Shown one piece after another: positions 1 through 8,455 of a stretch of 64,000 nt of DNA. Source of the DNA: an uncultured bacterium. GTDB lineage: Bacteria; Hydrogenedentota; Hydrogenedentia; Hydrogenedentales; CAILVY01. Below the pieces are notes generated by a model, which did no database searches, had not been told where the DNA came from, and worked only from the letters and a program-made list of their open reading frames with translations. The DNA lies in assembly GCA_937951485.1 (NCBI GenBank), contig CALEDJ010000005.1, positions 62,001 through 126,000 on the forward strand, given 5' to 3'. Numbering within the stretch: position 1 is the stretch's first letter; each line of letters begins with the position of its first letter. The position numbers were made by a program, and so were the translations under genes.

Positions 1-1365
1 ACAATGGCGTTTGGGGTAGTCGCGGGCGATACGGAGAAGCCGGAGAGGATTGCCGTAGAAACGCGTGACGCCCCGGCGTATTTCGGCGGCGAGGGTTTCT
101 TCGGGGATGTCGGAACAGTTGATGGTGGGGCGGTAGGTATAGTCGGTGTCGGCGAATTGGATGGCGGCGATTTTCTCCGGATGATTTTTTTCCATGAGCC
201 GCCACAGGTCCGTGTGCGGATAGGGCACGACGCGGTAGAACAGGGCTGCGTGGAGGTGTGAGCGGCAGGCGGTATCGAGCGTCTGTCGCACTTCTTCGAT
301 TGTCTCCGTGGGAAAGCCGAGCATCATGAATCCGTAGGTGAAGATGCGGCGGCGAGCCGTCCATTCGACCGCCTGGAGGTAGCGGTCAATATTCAGGCGC
401 TTTCCGATGTACTGCTGGACCCGGGGGGATCCGGTTTCGAGCGCGAAGGCCGAAATATACATGCCGGCGCGATGAAGCGCATCAATAACATCTTCCGTCA
501 GCAAATCAGACCTGAGGCTGTTGGGGAAGGCAATCTTGATGCGAATGTCCTTTTGGCGCACCATCTCGCAGAATTCGAGGACGCGGTGCTTGTTGAAGTT
601 GAAGATGTCATCGAAGATTTCGACTTCGTCAATGCCGAACGCGCGCTGGTAGTGTTCGATTTCTGCGACGATGCGTTGTGCGGAATGACCGCGAAAGCGC
701 TTGCCGAAGACCTTGTGGCAGTAGATGCACTTGTAGGGGCAGCCCCGGCTGGTGAACATGGCGAGGAATTTGCGGGGGGGCGGCAGGGGCGTCTGCGACC
801 AGAGTTTCCAATAGCGGCGCGCGTCAATCAGATCATAGGCGGGGAAGGGCAGGTCATCCAGGTTTGCGATGGTCGGGGTTTCTCCGGGGTTGACCATGAT
901 GGCGCCGGCGCGGTCGCGCCGGATGAGGCCGGGGACGCCTTCCAGTCCTTCGCCGTCGCGCCGCGCCTGCAGGACGGCCTCCAGGGGCAGTTCGCCTTCG
1001 CCGGCGACGGCGATATCGGCGGGGCATTCCTCCAGCACCATGCGCCCGACGGCGGAGACATGCGGCCCGCCCAGCACAATCGTCGCGTCCGGCGCGGCGG
1101 CGCGGAACGCGCGCGTCAACGGGTCAAGGAGATGCGCATGCGAGGTGAAGCAGGTAATGCCGATGACGTCCGGGGCAAAGGCTTTTGCGCGCGCGATGAG
1201 CGATTCGTGGGAACAATCCTCGGCGCGCTGGTCCACGATGAGAATGTCTACATCCATCCTCGAACGTACATAGGCGGCGATGTACAGCAGCCCCAGCGGC
1301 GGCGAGACGAGCCGATAGGACCCACGATGGCCGATATTGGCCAGAAAAAGGCGAAGACGCTTCAA
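1..1365 (-). CDS. B12-binding-domain radical SAM protein (partial, C-terminus outside window)
   Basis: The minus-strand frame is open from a TTG at 1365 to the window edge (455 codons, no stop). An AGGAG box lies 9 nt before the TTG, and the protein begins with the typical KRLRLFLANIGHRG opening. Residues 1-150 look like a cobalamin-binding Rossmann domain (PPLGLLYIAAYVR, ITCFTSH, LGGPHVS). The radical SAM core carries Cys209, Cys213 and Cys216 (CxxxCxxC in TSRGCPYKCIYC), the ligand set for the SAM-binding [4Fe-4S] cluster. Family members (BchE/HpnJ type) carry out radical methylations or rearrangements, often on lipids or polyketides. The substrate cannot be read from sequence. It is in the divergent neighbourhood of the membrane glycosyltransferase operon at 1689, so a role in surface lipid or glycan modification is a guess. 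Confidence 0.85.
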   Translation of the reverse strand, partial: MKRLRLFLANIGHRGSYRLVSPPLGLLYIAAYVRSRMDVDILIVDQRAEDCSHESLIARAKAFAPDVIGITCFTSHAHLLDPLTRAFRAAAPDATIVLGGPHVSAVGRMVLEECPADIAVAGEGELPLEAVLQARRDGEGLEGVPGLIRRDRAGAIMVNPGETPTIANLDDLPFPAYDLIDARRYWKLWSQTPLPPPRKFLAMFTSRGCPYKCIYCHKVFGKRFRGHSAQRIVAEIEHYQRAFGIDEVEIFDDIFNFNKHRVLEFCEMVRQKDIRIKIAFPNSLRSDLLTEDVIDALHRAGMYISAFALETGSPRVQQYIGKRLNIDRYLQAVEWTARRRIFTYGFMMLGFPTETIEEVRQTLDTACRSHLHAALFYRVVPYPHTDLWRLMEKNHPEKIAAIQFADTDYTYRPTINCSDIPEETLAAEIRRGVTRFYGNPLRLLRIARDYPKRHC

Positions 1366-1688
1366 TGAAATTCACTCCTGGAGGCATTTGCGAAACAGGC
1401 TTTTTCACGGAACATCAGATAAATTGCTGTCGGAAATATCAAGAATTTTCGATCGCAGGGTCGCCAGAAATGCTCATTGCGCAAATGCCTCTCCTGTTGC
1501 ATGGCTTGCATTGTACCATCGCCCGCGGCATTCTTGAAGCACGCCTTCCATTCCTCGGAGGGGAACAATTAAAATAGGCCTTCCGATTATTGCAGAAGAG
1601 TCGTGGGTTTTCGAGGGATACGCCTGAGAATGAAACGCGGTGGACGGAATCCAAGGCGGCGCGGTCCCGGGCGTGCTGCAGGGCAGCC

Positions 1689-3608
1689 ATGATCACGGAT
1701 AGGACACGGCGGACGATGGTCTATGCGGCTTTGGCCGTCATTGTGATCATCGGGCTGGCGCTGCGGCTGTATCGGATTGGCGAGGAATCCGTTGACCACG
1801 AAGAGTATGTCAGCGTGGTGCATCTGGACGCGCCGGGCCTGATCGCCTTTCTTAAGGACACCAGCGCGCATTACCCCTATTCGGTGCCGATGCACACCGT
1901 CTTTCAGTACCTGTGGACGCGGGTATTGGGCACGGACATTGTCCGCGTGCGTCTCCTGTATGTGGTCACTGGGATGCTCTGCATACCCCTGTTGTTTGCT
2001 TTCACCCGGCGCTTCTTCAGAGGCTGGGCGGGCGCCGATATCGCCGCGCTGGGCGCGGCGGCCTGCTTCGCGTTGTCGCCGGTGCATGTCTTTCACGCCA
2101 CGGAAGCGCGGCAATACCCGTTCTACGTGCTGTTCGCCCTGCTCTCGCTCTATTCCTTCCTGGAATTCCGGCGCAATCCGTCGCGCCGCTGGTTGCTGCT
2201 CAATCTCGCGGCCAATGCCTGTGTTCTCTGGACGCATCTTTTCGGCGCGCTGGTGCTGCTTGTGGAAGGGGTGTTTATGGCGGCATGGTTGCGCAGCCGT
2301 GGGAGGTGGGTCATCGGGTGGGCAACCGCGCATGCGGTGATGGCGATTCCCTGGGTATGGTGGGTGTTACGCATTGATGTGCCTGCCGACGACAATATCC
2401 ATTTGTATTACCACAAGGTTCGCCTGACGACGCTGCTCTGGGATGCGTTCGCCGACGATGCGCTCTTTGTCATCCGGCTTTATCCGCATCCGGCGGCGAA
2501 GGCCTGGCACTGGGTGTCGGATGGTCTGGCACAATGGATCATTCACCTTCGGCCGTGGTTCGGATGGCCGCTGGTGGCGGTCTTTACATGCGCAGCGCTC
2601 TGGGGCGGCTGGCGGATGCTGCGCGCCGCGTTTTCGCAACGCAGCGATGAAGCGGGTGGCACGTCGGACGCTTCCTGGAGCGAGTACGCGTTGTTGCTGT
2701 TGTGGCTGACCGGCCCGGTGTTTCTTTTGGGAGCGCTGACCAACCTCTGGTTTCCGTGCTACGCCAACCGCTACACCATGTTCTCGTCGCTGGCGCTGTA
2801 TGTGTTGATGGGCGGGGCCTGGGCGGCGTTGCCGCGTTGGACGTGGCGGGGGGCGGCGGCCTTGTTATGCGTTATGCTGTACGCCTACCAACTCTCGTTG
2901 TACTTGCCGGGACCCATTCGCACCGACTGGAATTCGGCGATCCGACTGATCGCGCAGGAAGGCCGGCCGGACGACATTATTCTGGTTCAGGACTCGTTCT
3001 GGCGTCCGGAGTTTGAGTGGAACCAGGGACCGTCGGCGCATCCCGTCGCCGACGCCTTTCATCGCGATACGCTGTGCGAGATGGCGCATTTCCTGTTCTC
3101 AGTGATGGATGCCGCCCCGGCGGAGACGCCCCGGCGCGGGGTTTGGGTGTTGCTCGTGGACGATGCGGGGTTTTTTAACATCGGCGAATTTGACGCGTGT
3201 CTGGAGAAACACGGCTTGGAACACCACAGGGAGATGTATCAGGGAGAACGCTGGTTGGCGGTGTACTCGGTGCGCAGCGGCCCTGCCTGGAAGCCCGCGG
3301 ATGTGGGCGCGGCGGATGTCACCGACGCGATCGTGACCGCTGCGACGTTGCTTGCAGCGCATGCGGAACATGCTGTGAAAGCGTTGGAGGGGCATACCGT
3401 CAAGCATATTCCAGACCATCTTGGCGGCTGCTATTTCCGGGTCGGTCTGGCCCTTGCCCGGCATCAGGAGGTCTTTCTCGCGGCGGCTGTAATGGCCAGA
3501 AGCATTCGCCTGAATCCTGATTTTTTTGATGTTCTGCATGGGATTACCGAGGCCATCCGGCAAAACAGCCCATCCTTCAGCGACATTCTGGGAGAGGAGC
3601 AACCTTGA
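1689..3608 (+). CDS. GT-C (GT39/ArnT-like) membrane glycosyltransferase
   Basis: About 639 residues from the ATG at 1689; a longer in-frame reading starts at 1590 but its first 33 residues look non-coding. A first membrane segment (VYAALAVIVIIGLALRL) is followed by the acidic loop SVDHEEY, the position of the catalytic Asp/Glu in GT39/PMT-like enzymes. There are then roughly ten hydrophobic segments and a soluble tail after residue 430. The family transfers a sugar from a polyprenyl-phosphate donor to protein or lipid outside the inner membrane. The tail ends in TPR-like helices (GGCYFRVGLALARHQEVFLAAAV). The stop overlaps the TTG start of the next gene, so the two are translationally coupled. 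The paralogue at 11149-13344 has a similar layout. Acceptor and sugar are unknown. Confidence 0.8.
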   Translation: MITDRTRRTMVYAALAVIVIIGLALRLYRIGEESVDHEEYVSVVHLDAPGLIAFLKDTSAHYPYSVPMHTVFQYLWTRVLGTDIVRVRLLYVVTGMLCIPLLFAFTRRFFRGWAGADIAALGAAACFALSPVHVFHATEARQYPFYVLFALLSLYSFLEFRRNPSRRWLLLNLAANACVLWTHLFGALVLLVEGVFMAAWLRSRGRWVIGWATAHAVMAIPWVWWVLRIDVPADDNIHLYYHKVRLTTLLWDAFADDALFVIRLYPHPAAKAWHWVSDGLAQWIIHLRPWFGWPLVAVFTCAALWGGWRMLRAAFSQRSDEAGGTSDASWSEYALLLLWLTGPVFLLGALTNLWFPCYANRYTMFSSLALYVLMGGAWAALPRWTWRGAAALLCVMLYAYQLSLYLPGPIRTDWNSAIRLIAQEGRPDDIILVQDSFWRPEFEWNQGPSAHPVADAFHRDTLCEMAHFLFSVMDAAPAETPRRGVWVLLVDDAGFFNIGEFDACLEKHGLEHHREMYQGERWLAVYSVRSGPAWKPADVGAADVTDAIVTAATLLAAHAEHAVKALEGHTVKHIPDHLGGCYFRVGLALARHQEVFLAAAVMARSIRLNPDFFDVLHGITEAIRQNSPSFSDILGEEQP

Positions 3609-5266
3609 GCGACGCGCCCGAAGTGAAGAACACCGGGAATGGCCTCGCGACGCCACTGTTCGGCGCAGTCCCGATGGTGGGACTGTTGCTGCTGTGTGGC
3701 GTTGTCCTGTGGCTTGGCCTGCGCGCGACGCGCCATACAGATTGGCCGGACCCGTATGAATACGATATTCTTCGGGACATCGGCATTGCACAGTCCATGC
3801 TGGACGGTCGGTATCCGGAAGACCACGTGTATCCGGGCGAAGTGCAGTGGTACAACCCGGGTATCGGCGCGTTAATCGCGGTGGGCAGTTGCCTTTCCGG
3901 GGCGCCACCGCCGTTGGTGGCGGCGCGTCTGGGCGCTGTGTTGAACATCCTGCCGGCAGTGATGTTCTTTGTCATGATGTCGGTTCTGTTTGACCGATGG
4001 ACAGCGCTGGCCGCCGTTGCTTTTTTTCTTTTTTCCAAAGGCCCGTTGACGGCGTCGTGGATGTTTGCCAGTTACACGCCGTGGCTGCTGGCGGCCAATT
4101 TCGCCCTCGCGCCGCTGTTCGCCGCATTCACCGCGCTTGTGAAAGCGATGGAGACGGATTCCCTGCGCTGGTACGCCGGGGCGGGCGTCTTGCTTGGAAT
4201 CACGTTCATGTTTCACACGGCGTCGGCGGTGCTTTTCGGCGGCGTGCTGGTGTTGCTGCTGCTGTATCGCATCCGCCGGAAGCGGCAGGCCGGAGAAGTC
4301 TGGCGGCGTCTGTTGCCCGGTCCGCTCCTGCTGTTGATCATCGCGTTTGTTGTCAGCCTGCCGTACAGCGGACCGATTCTCCGGCGCTATCAGTTCCGCG
4401 TGCAGAATCCCTGGCCGACGTGGCTGTGCGAGCCGCGCATGAGTCTGGAACGACTGCCCGAATTGCTCTGGAGCGGCGTATGCGTTGCATCTCTTGTTGC
4501 ATTGATTGGACTGGTGCTGTTGTGGCGCAGCCGGGAAAAGCCCTGGACAAAACCGCTGCTGGCCTGCTGGTTCGCGGTAGGCGGCGCATTTCTGGTTTAC
4601 ACTTATTTCTGGCAGATTGTCGAGATGGCATCCATCCGGTTGCCGAACCTGGTCCCCGGATTCCACTTCCTGCTGTTGCTGTCCGTCCTACGCAGCGTGC
4701 TCTGCGGATACGCGTTGACCGCAGGCGTGCGCCGACTGGCGCAGCGGCTCTTTCCGGATAGCGACAGGCTTCTCGGGAATTTATGTGTTTGTGCGGCAAC
4801 CCTGCTTGTGTTCCTGTTTTATTTGCCCGCCTACAGGAACGCACCGATGTTCACCAAGACGCAGGATGCCGTATCCTGGGCGGCGCGTTTTACCGACATC
4901 ACCCCCGCCTATGCGTGGCTCATGGAAAACACCCGCCCGGAGGATGTGGTGCTCTGTCGGGAGCGGCAGGCAATCCTGATTGCCGGACCGGCCGGCCGCA
5001 AGGTTGTCGCCACCATGCTTTTCTATTCCAATCTCTACCTGGACTTCAACAAGCGGTTCCACGACCGCGATGCAATGTTCCGGGCGATACAAATGAGGGA
5101 TGAAACGGCGTTTCTTGCATTGGCGCGGGAGTATCACATAGCGTACGTGCTGGTGCAAGACGAGGATATTGCGTTGGTCGAATCCGCCGCTTTTCCATCG
5201 CTGCCACCGGCCTGGCGTCATGAAAACACAGTCATTTATCGCATGGCCTCAACCTCGGACTCATAG
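3605..5266 (+). CDS. Polytopic membrane protein, GT-C glycosyltransferase-like
   Basis: This 553-residue protein starts at a TTG that shares TTGA with the stop of the upstream gene; GAGAGGAG lies 5 nt before it. About ten hydrophobic segments follow a first loop with acidic residues (DPYEYDILRDIG), where GT-C enzymes carry their catalytic acid. The last 130 residues are soluble and hydrophilic (DAVSWAARFTDITPAYAWL), like the periplasmic tails of ArnT/PMT relatives. I infer a lipid-linked sugar transferase working with its two operon partners, but conserved GT-C motifs are weaker here than in the upstream gene. An O-antigen ligase-like or other membrane role is possible. Confidence 0.65.
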   Translation: MSDAPEVKNTGNGLATPLFGAVPMVGLLLLCGVVLWLGLRATRHTDWPDPYEYDILRDIGIAQSMLDGRYPEDHVYPGEVQWYNPGIGALIAVGSCLSGAPPPLVAARLGAVLNILPAVMFFVMMSVLFDRWTALAAVAFFLFSKGPLTASWMFASYTPWLLAANFALAPLFAAFTALVKAMETDSLRWYAGAGVLLGITFMFHTASAVLFGGVLVLLLLYRIRRKRQAGEVWRRLLPGPLLLLIIAFVVSLPYSGPILRRYQFRVQNPWPTWLCEPRMSLERLPELLWSGVCVASLVALIGLVLLWRSREKPWTKPLLACWFAVGGAFLVYTYFWQIVEMASIRLPNLVPGFHFLLLLSVLRSVLCGYALTAGVRRLAQRLFPDSDRLLGNLCVCAATLLVFLFYLPAYRNAPMFTKTQDAVSWAARFTDITPAYAWLMENTRPEDVVLCRERQAILIAGPAGRKVVATMLFYSNLYLDFNKRFHDRDAMFRAIQMRDETAFLALAREYHIAYVLVQDEDIALVESAAFPSLPPAWRHENTVIYRMASTSDS

Positions 5267-5269
5267 CCT

Positions 5270-7627
5270 GTGAACGATACAAATCAAGAATTCCCCGCAC
5301 ATGCCGCGCGCGGCATGGCGTTCCGCCTGGTCCGCCGCTTGCCAAGGCTGGCGGGCGAGGGACTGCTGTTGTGTCTGATCGCCGTGGGGCTGCTGGTGAT
5401 GGCGGAACTCGTCCTGCGCGCCGCCGGTTTTGGTCATTCCACCCGGCTGTTCATCAAGAAGGAATTTGCGGGTCAGCAATACTGGATGACCAATGGGAAT
5501 TTTTATCAGCAATTCTTCGCATTGCCGATAGACACCATGTGGCACGATGCGGAAACCTATGTGCCGGTGCTCAAGCCGCCGAATCATTGCCGCATCGTCA
5601 TACTCGGCAGTTCCGCGGCGCTGGGCGTCCCGCCCGATTTCGCGTTCAGTTTTGCCCGCGTACTCGAAGTCATGCTTCGGGAATCCTTTCCGGAGACCCA
5701 ATTCGATATATTTATGCTTGCGCATCCCGGCGTGAATTCGTATGTCATGTATGAAGCGGCGCGCGCGTGTCGGCGGATTCAGCCGGATCTGTTCATCGTG
5801 TACATGGGCAACAATGAGGTCAACGGCCCCTTCGGCGCAACCGTCCAGGAAACGAACCCGTGGCGGATGTCGCTGCCGATGATCCGTCTACGGATTCGGC
5901 TTCGTGAACTGCGTCTGGCGCAGTTGGCAACGGGCCGCGGCAGGGTGCCCTGGCATGCGCCGCTGGAGGAACGGCACACCCACATCGGGCATGATGATCC
6001 GCGCCTGCGGCGCACCGAAGCGCATTACGCACGGAATCTCCTGGGAATTCTGGACGCCGCCCGCGACGCCGGGGCCGCCGCGTTGTTCTGCACCGTCGGC
6101 TGCAACCTGCGGGACTGGGCGCCGATGGCCAGTTTCCACCGTCCCGATCTGTCGCCCGAGGACTTGGAGGCTTGGGAAACCCATTACCAGCGCGGAGTTT
6201 CCTTACAGGAAAAGGAACAGTGGCAGAACGCCATTGCGGCGTATGAAGCCGCCGCGCGCATTGATGATACGCACGCGGAACTATGCTTTCGGATGGGGCG
6301 CAGCCTGCTGGCCATGGGCGACGCCGCGCGCGCGCGCGAGCACTTCTTCGCTGCCTGGGAGTACGACGCTTTTCGCGGCCGGGTGCAGCCCCGGGTCAAC
6401 GCAGCGGTACGGCGCATTGCGGAAAACCTGCGCGCGCCTGCGATGCGCATGGTGGACATCGAGCGCGCGCTTTCCGAACACAGCCCCCACGGCATCGCGG
6501 GCCGGGAGTTCTTTTACGACAATGTTCACCTGACCTTTCCCGGTAATTACGAGATTGCCCGGGAACTCTTCGGGCATGTGGTCCAACTGCTTGCGCCAAA
6601 ACTGGGCGTTCCGGACGATGCCTCACCGCATCCGTTGAGTCTTGAAGCGTGCGAAGAACGGCTCGGCCTCACCCCCGGCGTGTTGCTCAAGCATATCCGG
6701 GGCGTACAGATGGGCTACCGGATGTGGTGGCGGATTCCGACACCGGAACTGGACCAGGAAGAGGCGACGCTTGACGAATTGACGCGGGATACGTTCCTGC
6801 CGGGAATACTGGCGGGATATGAGCGCGCTCTGGAATTCAATCCCCATGACCGCATCATTCGCATGCGCTGCGCGGAAATGCTCCTGGAGATGGGCGAGAA
6901 TGAGCGCGCGCTGGCGCAGGCGCGCACCTTGGTGGAACAGTTCCCCCAGCGTCCCGCCGTGCACCGCTTTCTGGGAACCGTGCTCACGCGCGAAGGCCGA
7001 TATCAGGAAGCGATCCAGTCCCTCGATGTCGCCCTCGACCTGTTTCCGCGAGAATCGAAAACCCACTATGAACGCGGACAACTCCTGGAGCGATTGGAGC
7101 GAAAAGAAGAGGCGAAACAAGCCTATATCCGCGCCATTCTGCTCAATCCACGCGAATTTGAACCTTACGACCCGCTCAATGCCATCGTCCAGGAGGAAGG
7201 AGGACCAGAGGCGCGTGTGGCATTGTGGCGTGGAATTGTGAAAGAGGCGCCGGATGCCGCCCGCGCCCATTTCCATCTCGGCATGGCATTGGAGGCGACG
7301 GAGGACATCGCCGGGGCCATTCCCGCGTACCGTGAGGCATGCCGGCTGGAGCAATTCGACCCGGCCATGCATGCCGCCCTGGCGCGTGCCTGCCTGAAGG
7401 TGGATGATTACATGAGTGCCATCCCCTGCATGTTGCGCGCCCTGCAGATCAACCCCGAAATTCAGGACCTGCCCTTCCTTTTGGTGGACGCTTTCATCCG
7501 CGTTGGTAACATGAAAGCAGCCTTGGAATTCACCCAATACTGGTCGGAGAAAGGCGAGGAAGTGCCCCCCGAAATCCGGGCAAGATTGCGGGATGCGGGT
7601 ATTGACGCACCGGAGGCGATGCCGTGA
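5270..7627 (+). CDS. Membrane-anchored SGNH/GDSL hydrolase-like protein with TPRs
   Basis: This 785-residue protein starts at a GTG 3 nt after the upstream stop. An N-terminal anchor (LLLCLIAVGLLVMAELVL, residues 27-46) leads into an SGNH domain. Block I reads VILGSSAALG, with the nucleophile Ser in GSS rather than GDS. Block III is YMGNNEVNG (GxNE), and block V is FFYDNVHLTFPGN, giving the DxxH pair. A helical TPR stretch lies between blocks III and V, inside the catalytic domain (HYQRGVSLQEKEQWQNAIAA onward). A second TPR array fills residues 520-760. Family members are esterases or O-acyltransferases acting on surface polysaccharide. The paralogue at 62610-64000 has the same insertion. Last gene of the 1689-7627 operon. 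Confidence 0.8.
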   Translation: MNDTNQEFPAHAARGMAFRLVRRLPRLAGEGLLLCLIAVGLLVMAELVLRAAGFGHSTRLFIKKEFAGQQYWMTNGNFYQQFFALPIDTMWHDAETYVPVLKPPNHCRIVILGSSAALGVPPDFAFSFARVLEVMLRESFPETQFDIFMLAHPGVNSYVMYEAARACRRIQPDLFIVYMGNNEVNGPFGATVQETNPWRMSLPMIRLRIRLRELRLAQLATGRGRVPWHAPLEERHTHIGHDDPRLRRTEAHYARNLLGILDAARDAGAAALFCTVGCNLRDWAPMASFHRPDLSPEDLEAWETHYQRGVSLQEKEQWQNAIAAYEAAARIDDTHAELCFRMGRSLLAMGDAARAREHFFAAWEYDAFRGRVQPRVNAAVRRIAENLRAPAMRMVDIERALSEHSPHGIAGREFFYDNVHLTFPGNYEIARELFGHVVQLLAPKLGVPDDASPHPLSLEACEERLGLTPGVLLKHIRGVQMGYRMWWRIPTPELDQEEATLDELTRDTFLPGILAGYERALEFNPHDRIIRMRCAEMLLEMGENERALAQARTLVEQFPQRPAVHRFLGTVLTREGRYQEAIQSLDVALDLFPRESKTHYERGQLLERLERKEEAKQAYIRAILLNPREFEPYDPLNAIVQEEGGPEARVALWRGIVKEAPDAARAHFHLGMALEATEDIAGAIPAYREACRLEQFDPAMHAALARACLKVDDYMSAIPCMLRALQINPEIQDLPFLLVDAFIRVGNMKAALEFTQYWSEKGEEVPPEIRARLRDAGIDAPEAMP

Positions 7628-7712
7628 GCACCCTTCGCTGGGCAATGGCGGCCAGACAATGTGCATTGGACAAGCGAAACCAGTACTGTCCAAAATACGC
7701 TGATTAATCTTT

Positions 7713-8011
7713 CCCCTCACCCCACCCCTCTCCCAATGGGAGAGGGTGTATATGGCGAAACCTGGGGCATGCTGTTACGCCAAGGTCGTACAGTTAACGT
7801 AACTGCTATCAGGGTGGGTGTATATGGCGAAACCTAGGGCATGCTGTCGCTCCCTCTCCCGCTGGGAGAGGGTGTATATGGCGAAACCTGGGGCATGCTG
7901 TTGCGCCAAGGTCGTACAGTTAACGTAACTGCTATCAGGGTGGGTGTATATGGCGAAACCAGGGGCATGCTGTCGCTCCCTCTCCCGCTGGGAGAGGGGT
8001 GGGGTGAGGGG
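7713..8011. repeat. MITE/REP-like element: perfect 22-bp inverted ends around a 126-bp tandem duplication
   Basis: Positions 7713-7734 and 7990-8011 are exact reverse complements over 22 bases (C-rich CCCCTCACCCC... and its G-rich mate). Between them, a 126-bp unit occurs twice (7746-7871 and 7872-7997, differing at few positions). Each unit holds two copies of GTGTATATGGCGAAACC, at 7746, 7818, 7872 and 7944, spaced 72, 54 and 72 bp. Each also carries the small palindromic motif CAGTTAACGTAACTG. No convincing gene overlaps it. It lies in the 828-bp gap between the SGNH gene and the GT2-GtrA gene. Confidence 0.8.
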
Positions 8012-8125
8012 AAACAGCGCGGGACATCCTGGTTCAGGGGGGCAATGACATCTCAGGAATCCCCAAGGAGATGTTTACGCATAGGACAAGCCCCTCAGAT
8101 CATCTTGATTCCGCCATACTCTTTA

Positions 8126-8290
8126 ATTTTCTGTAACATTTTAGCGGAATGGCATAGATCGCAGGGGCGCACCATATGGCCTTTTACATCCCCCGGGGCT
8201 TCGCGCCACCCGCTTCCAAGGGGGATGTAGAAAGAACAGAACATTCCCCGCTGCACGCCACTCCGTTGAAATGTAACAGTTTTCTCAGCG
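8126..8290 (+). repeat. Dispersed intergenic repeat, copy A
   Basis: This non-coding segment aligns by eye with 55214-55420. Shared blocks include TTTAGCGGA.TGGCAT, GGCGCAC.AT.TGG.CTTT, ACATCCCCC, CTTCGCGCCACCC, TTCCAAGGGGGATGT, ACATTCCCCGCT and TGAAAT.TAAC. The second copy has an extra internal duplication of about 38 bp. It has no long ORF of its own. Two copies 47 kb apart in the same orientation suggest a genome-wide family. Confidence 0.7.
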
Positions 8291-8384
8291 ACCTGTTTTG
8301 GACGACACTGAAGCGAAACAATCCATGGAATATGCGACAGGGGGTCCTCAGAATGGCAACCAAGGATTCTCCCCGGCGCGCGGA

Positions 8385-8413
8385 TTGACAAACACCTGGA
8401 CGCATGTAATGAT
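8385..8413 (+). promoter_or_regulatory. Sigma-70 type promoter for the GT2-GtrA gene
   Basis: A perfect -35 TTGACA (8385-8390) is followed after 17 nt by AATGAT (8408-8413), four of six matches to the -10 consensus. The predicted start is about 35 nt before the ATG at 8456. Confidence 0.5.
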
Positions 8414-8455
8414 GACGTTGTGGAGTCTCGGTCCTTTTTCATGTGAGGAGTCGGT

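Noticed and set aside
7746-7997. Possible CRISPR array
   Set aside because: The repeat unit is 126 bp with only two full copies, no unique spacers of constant length and no cas gene.
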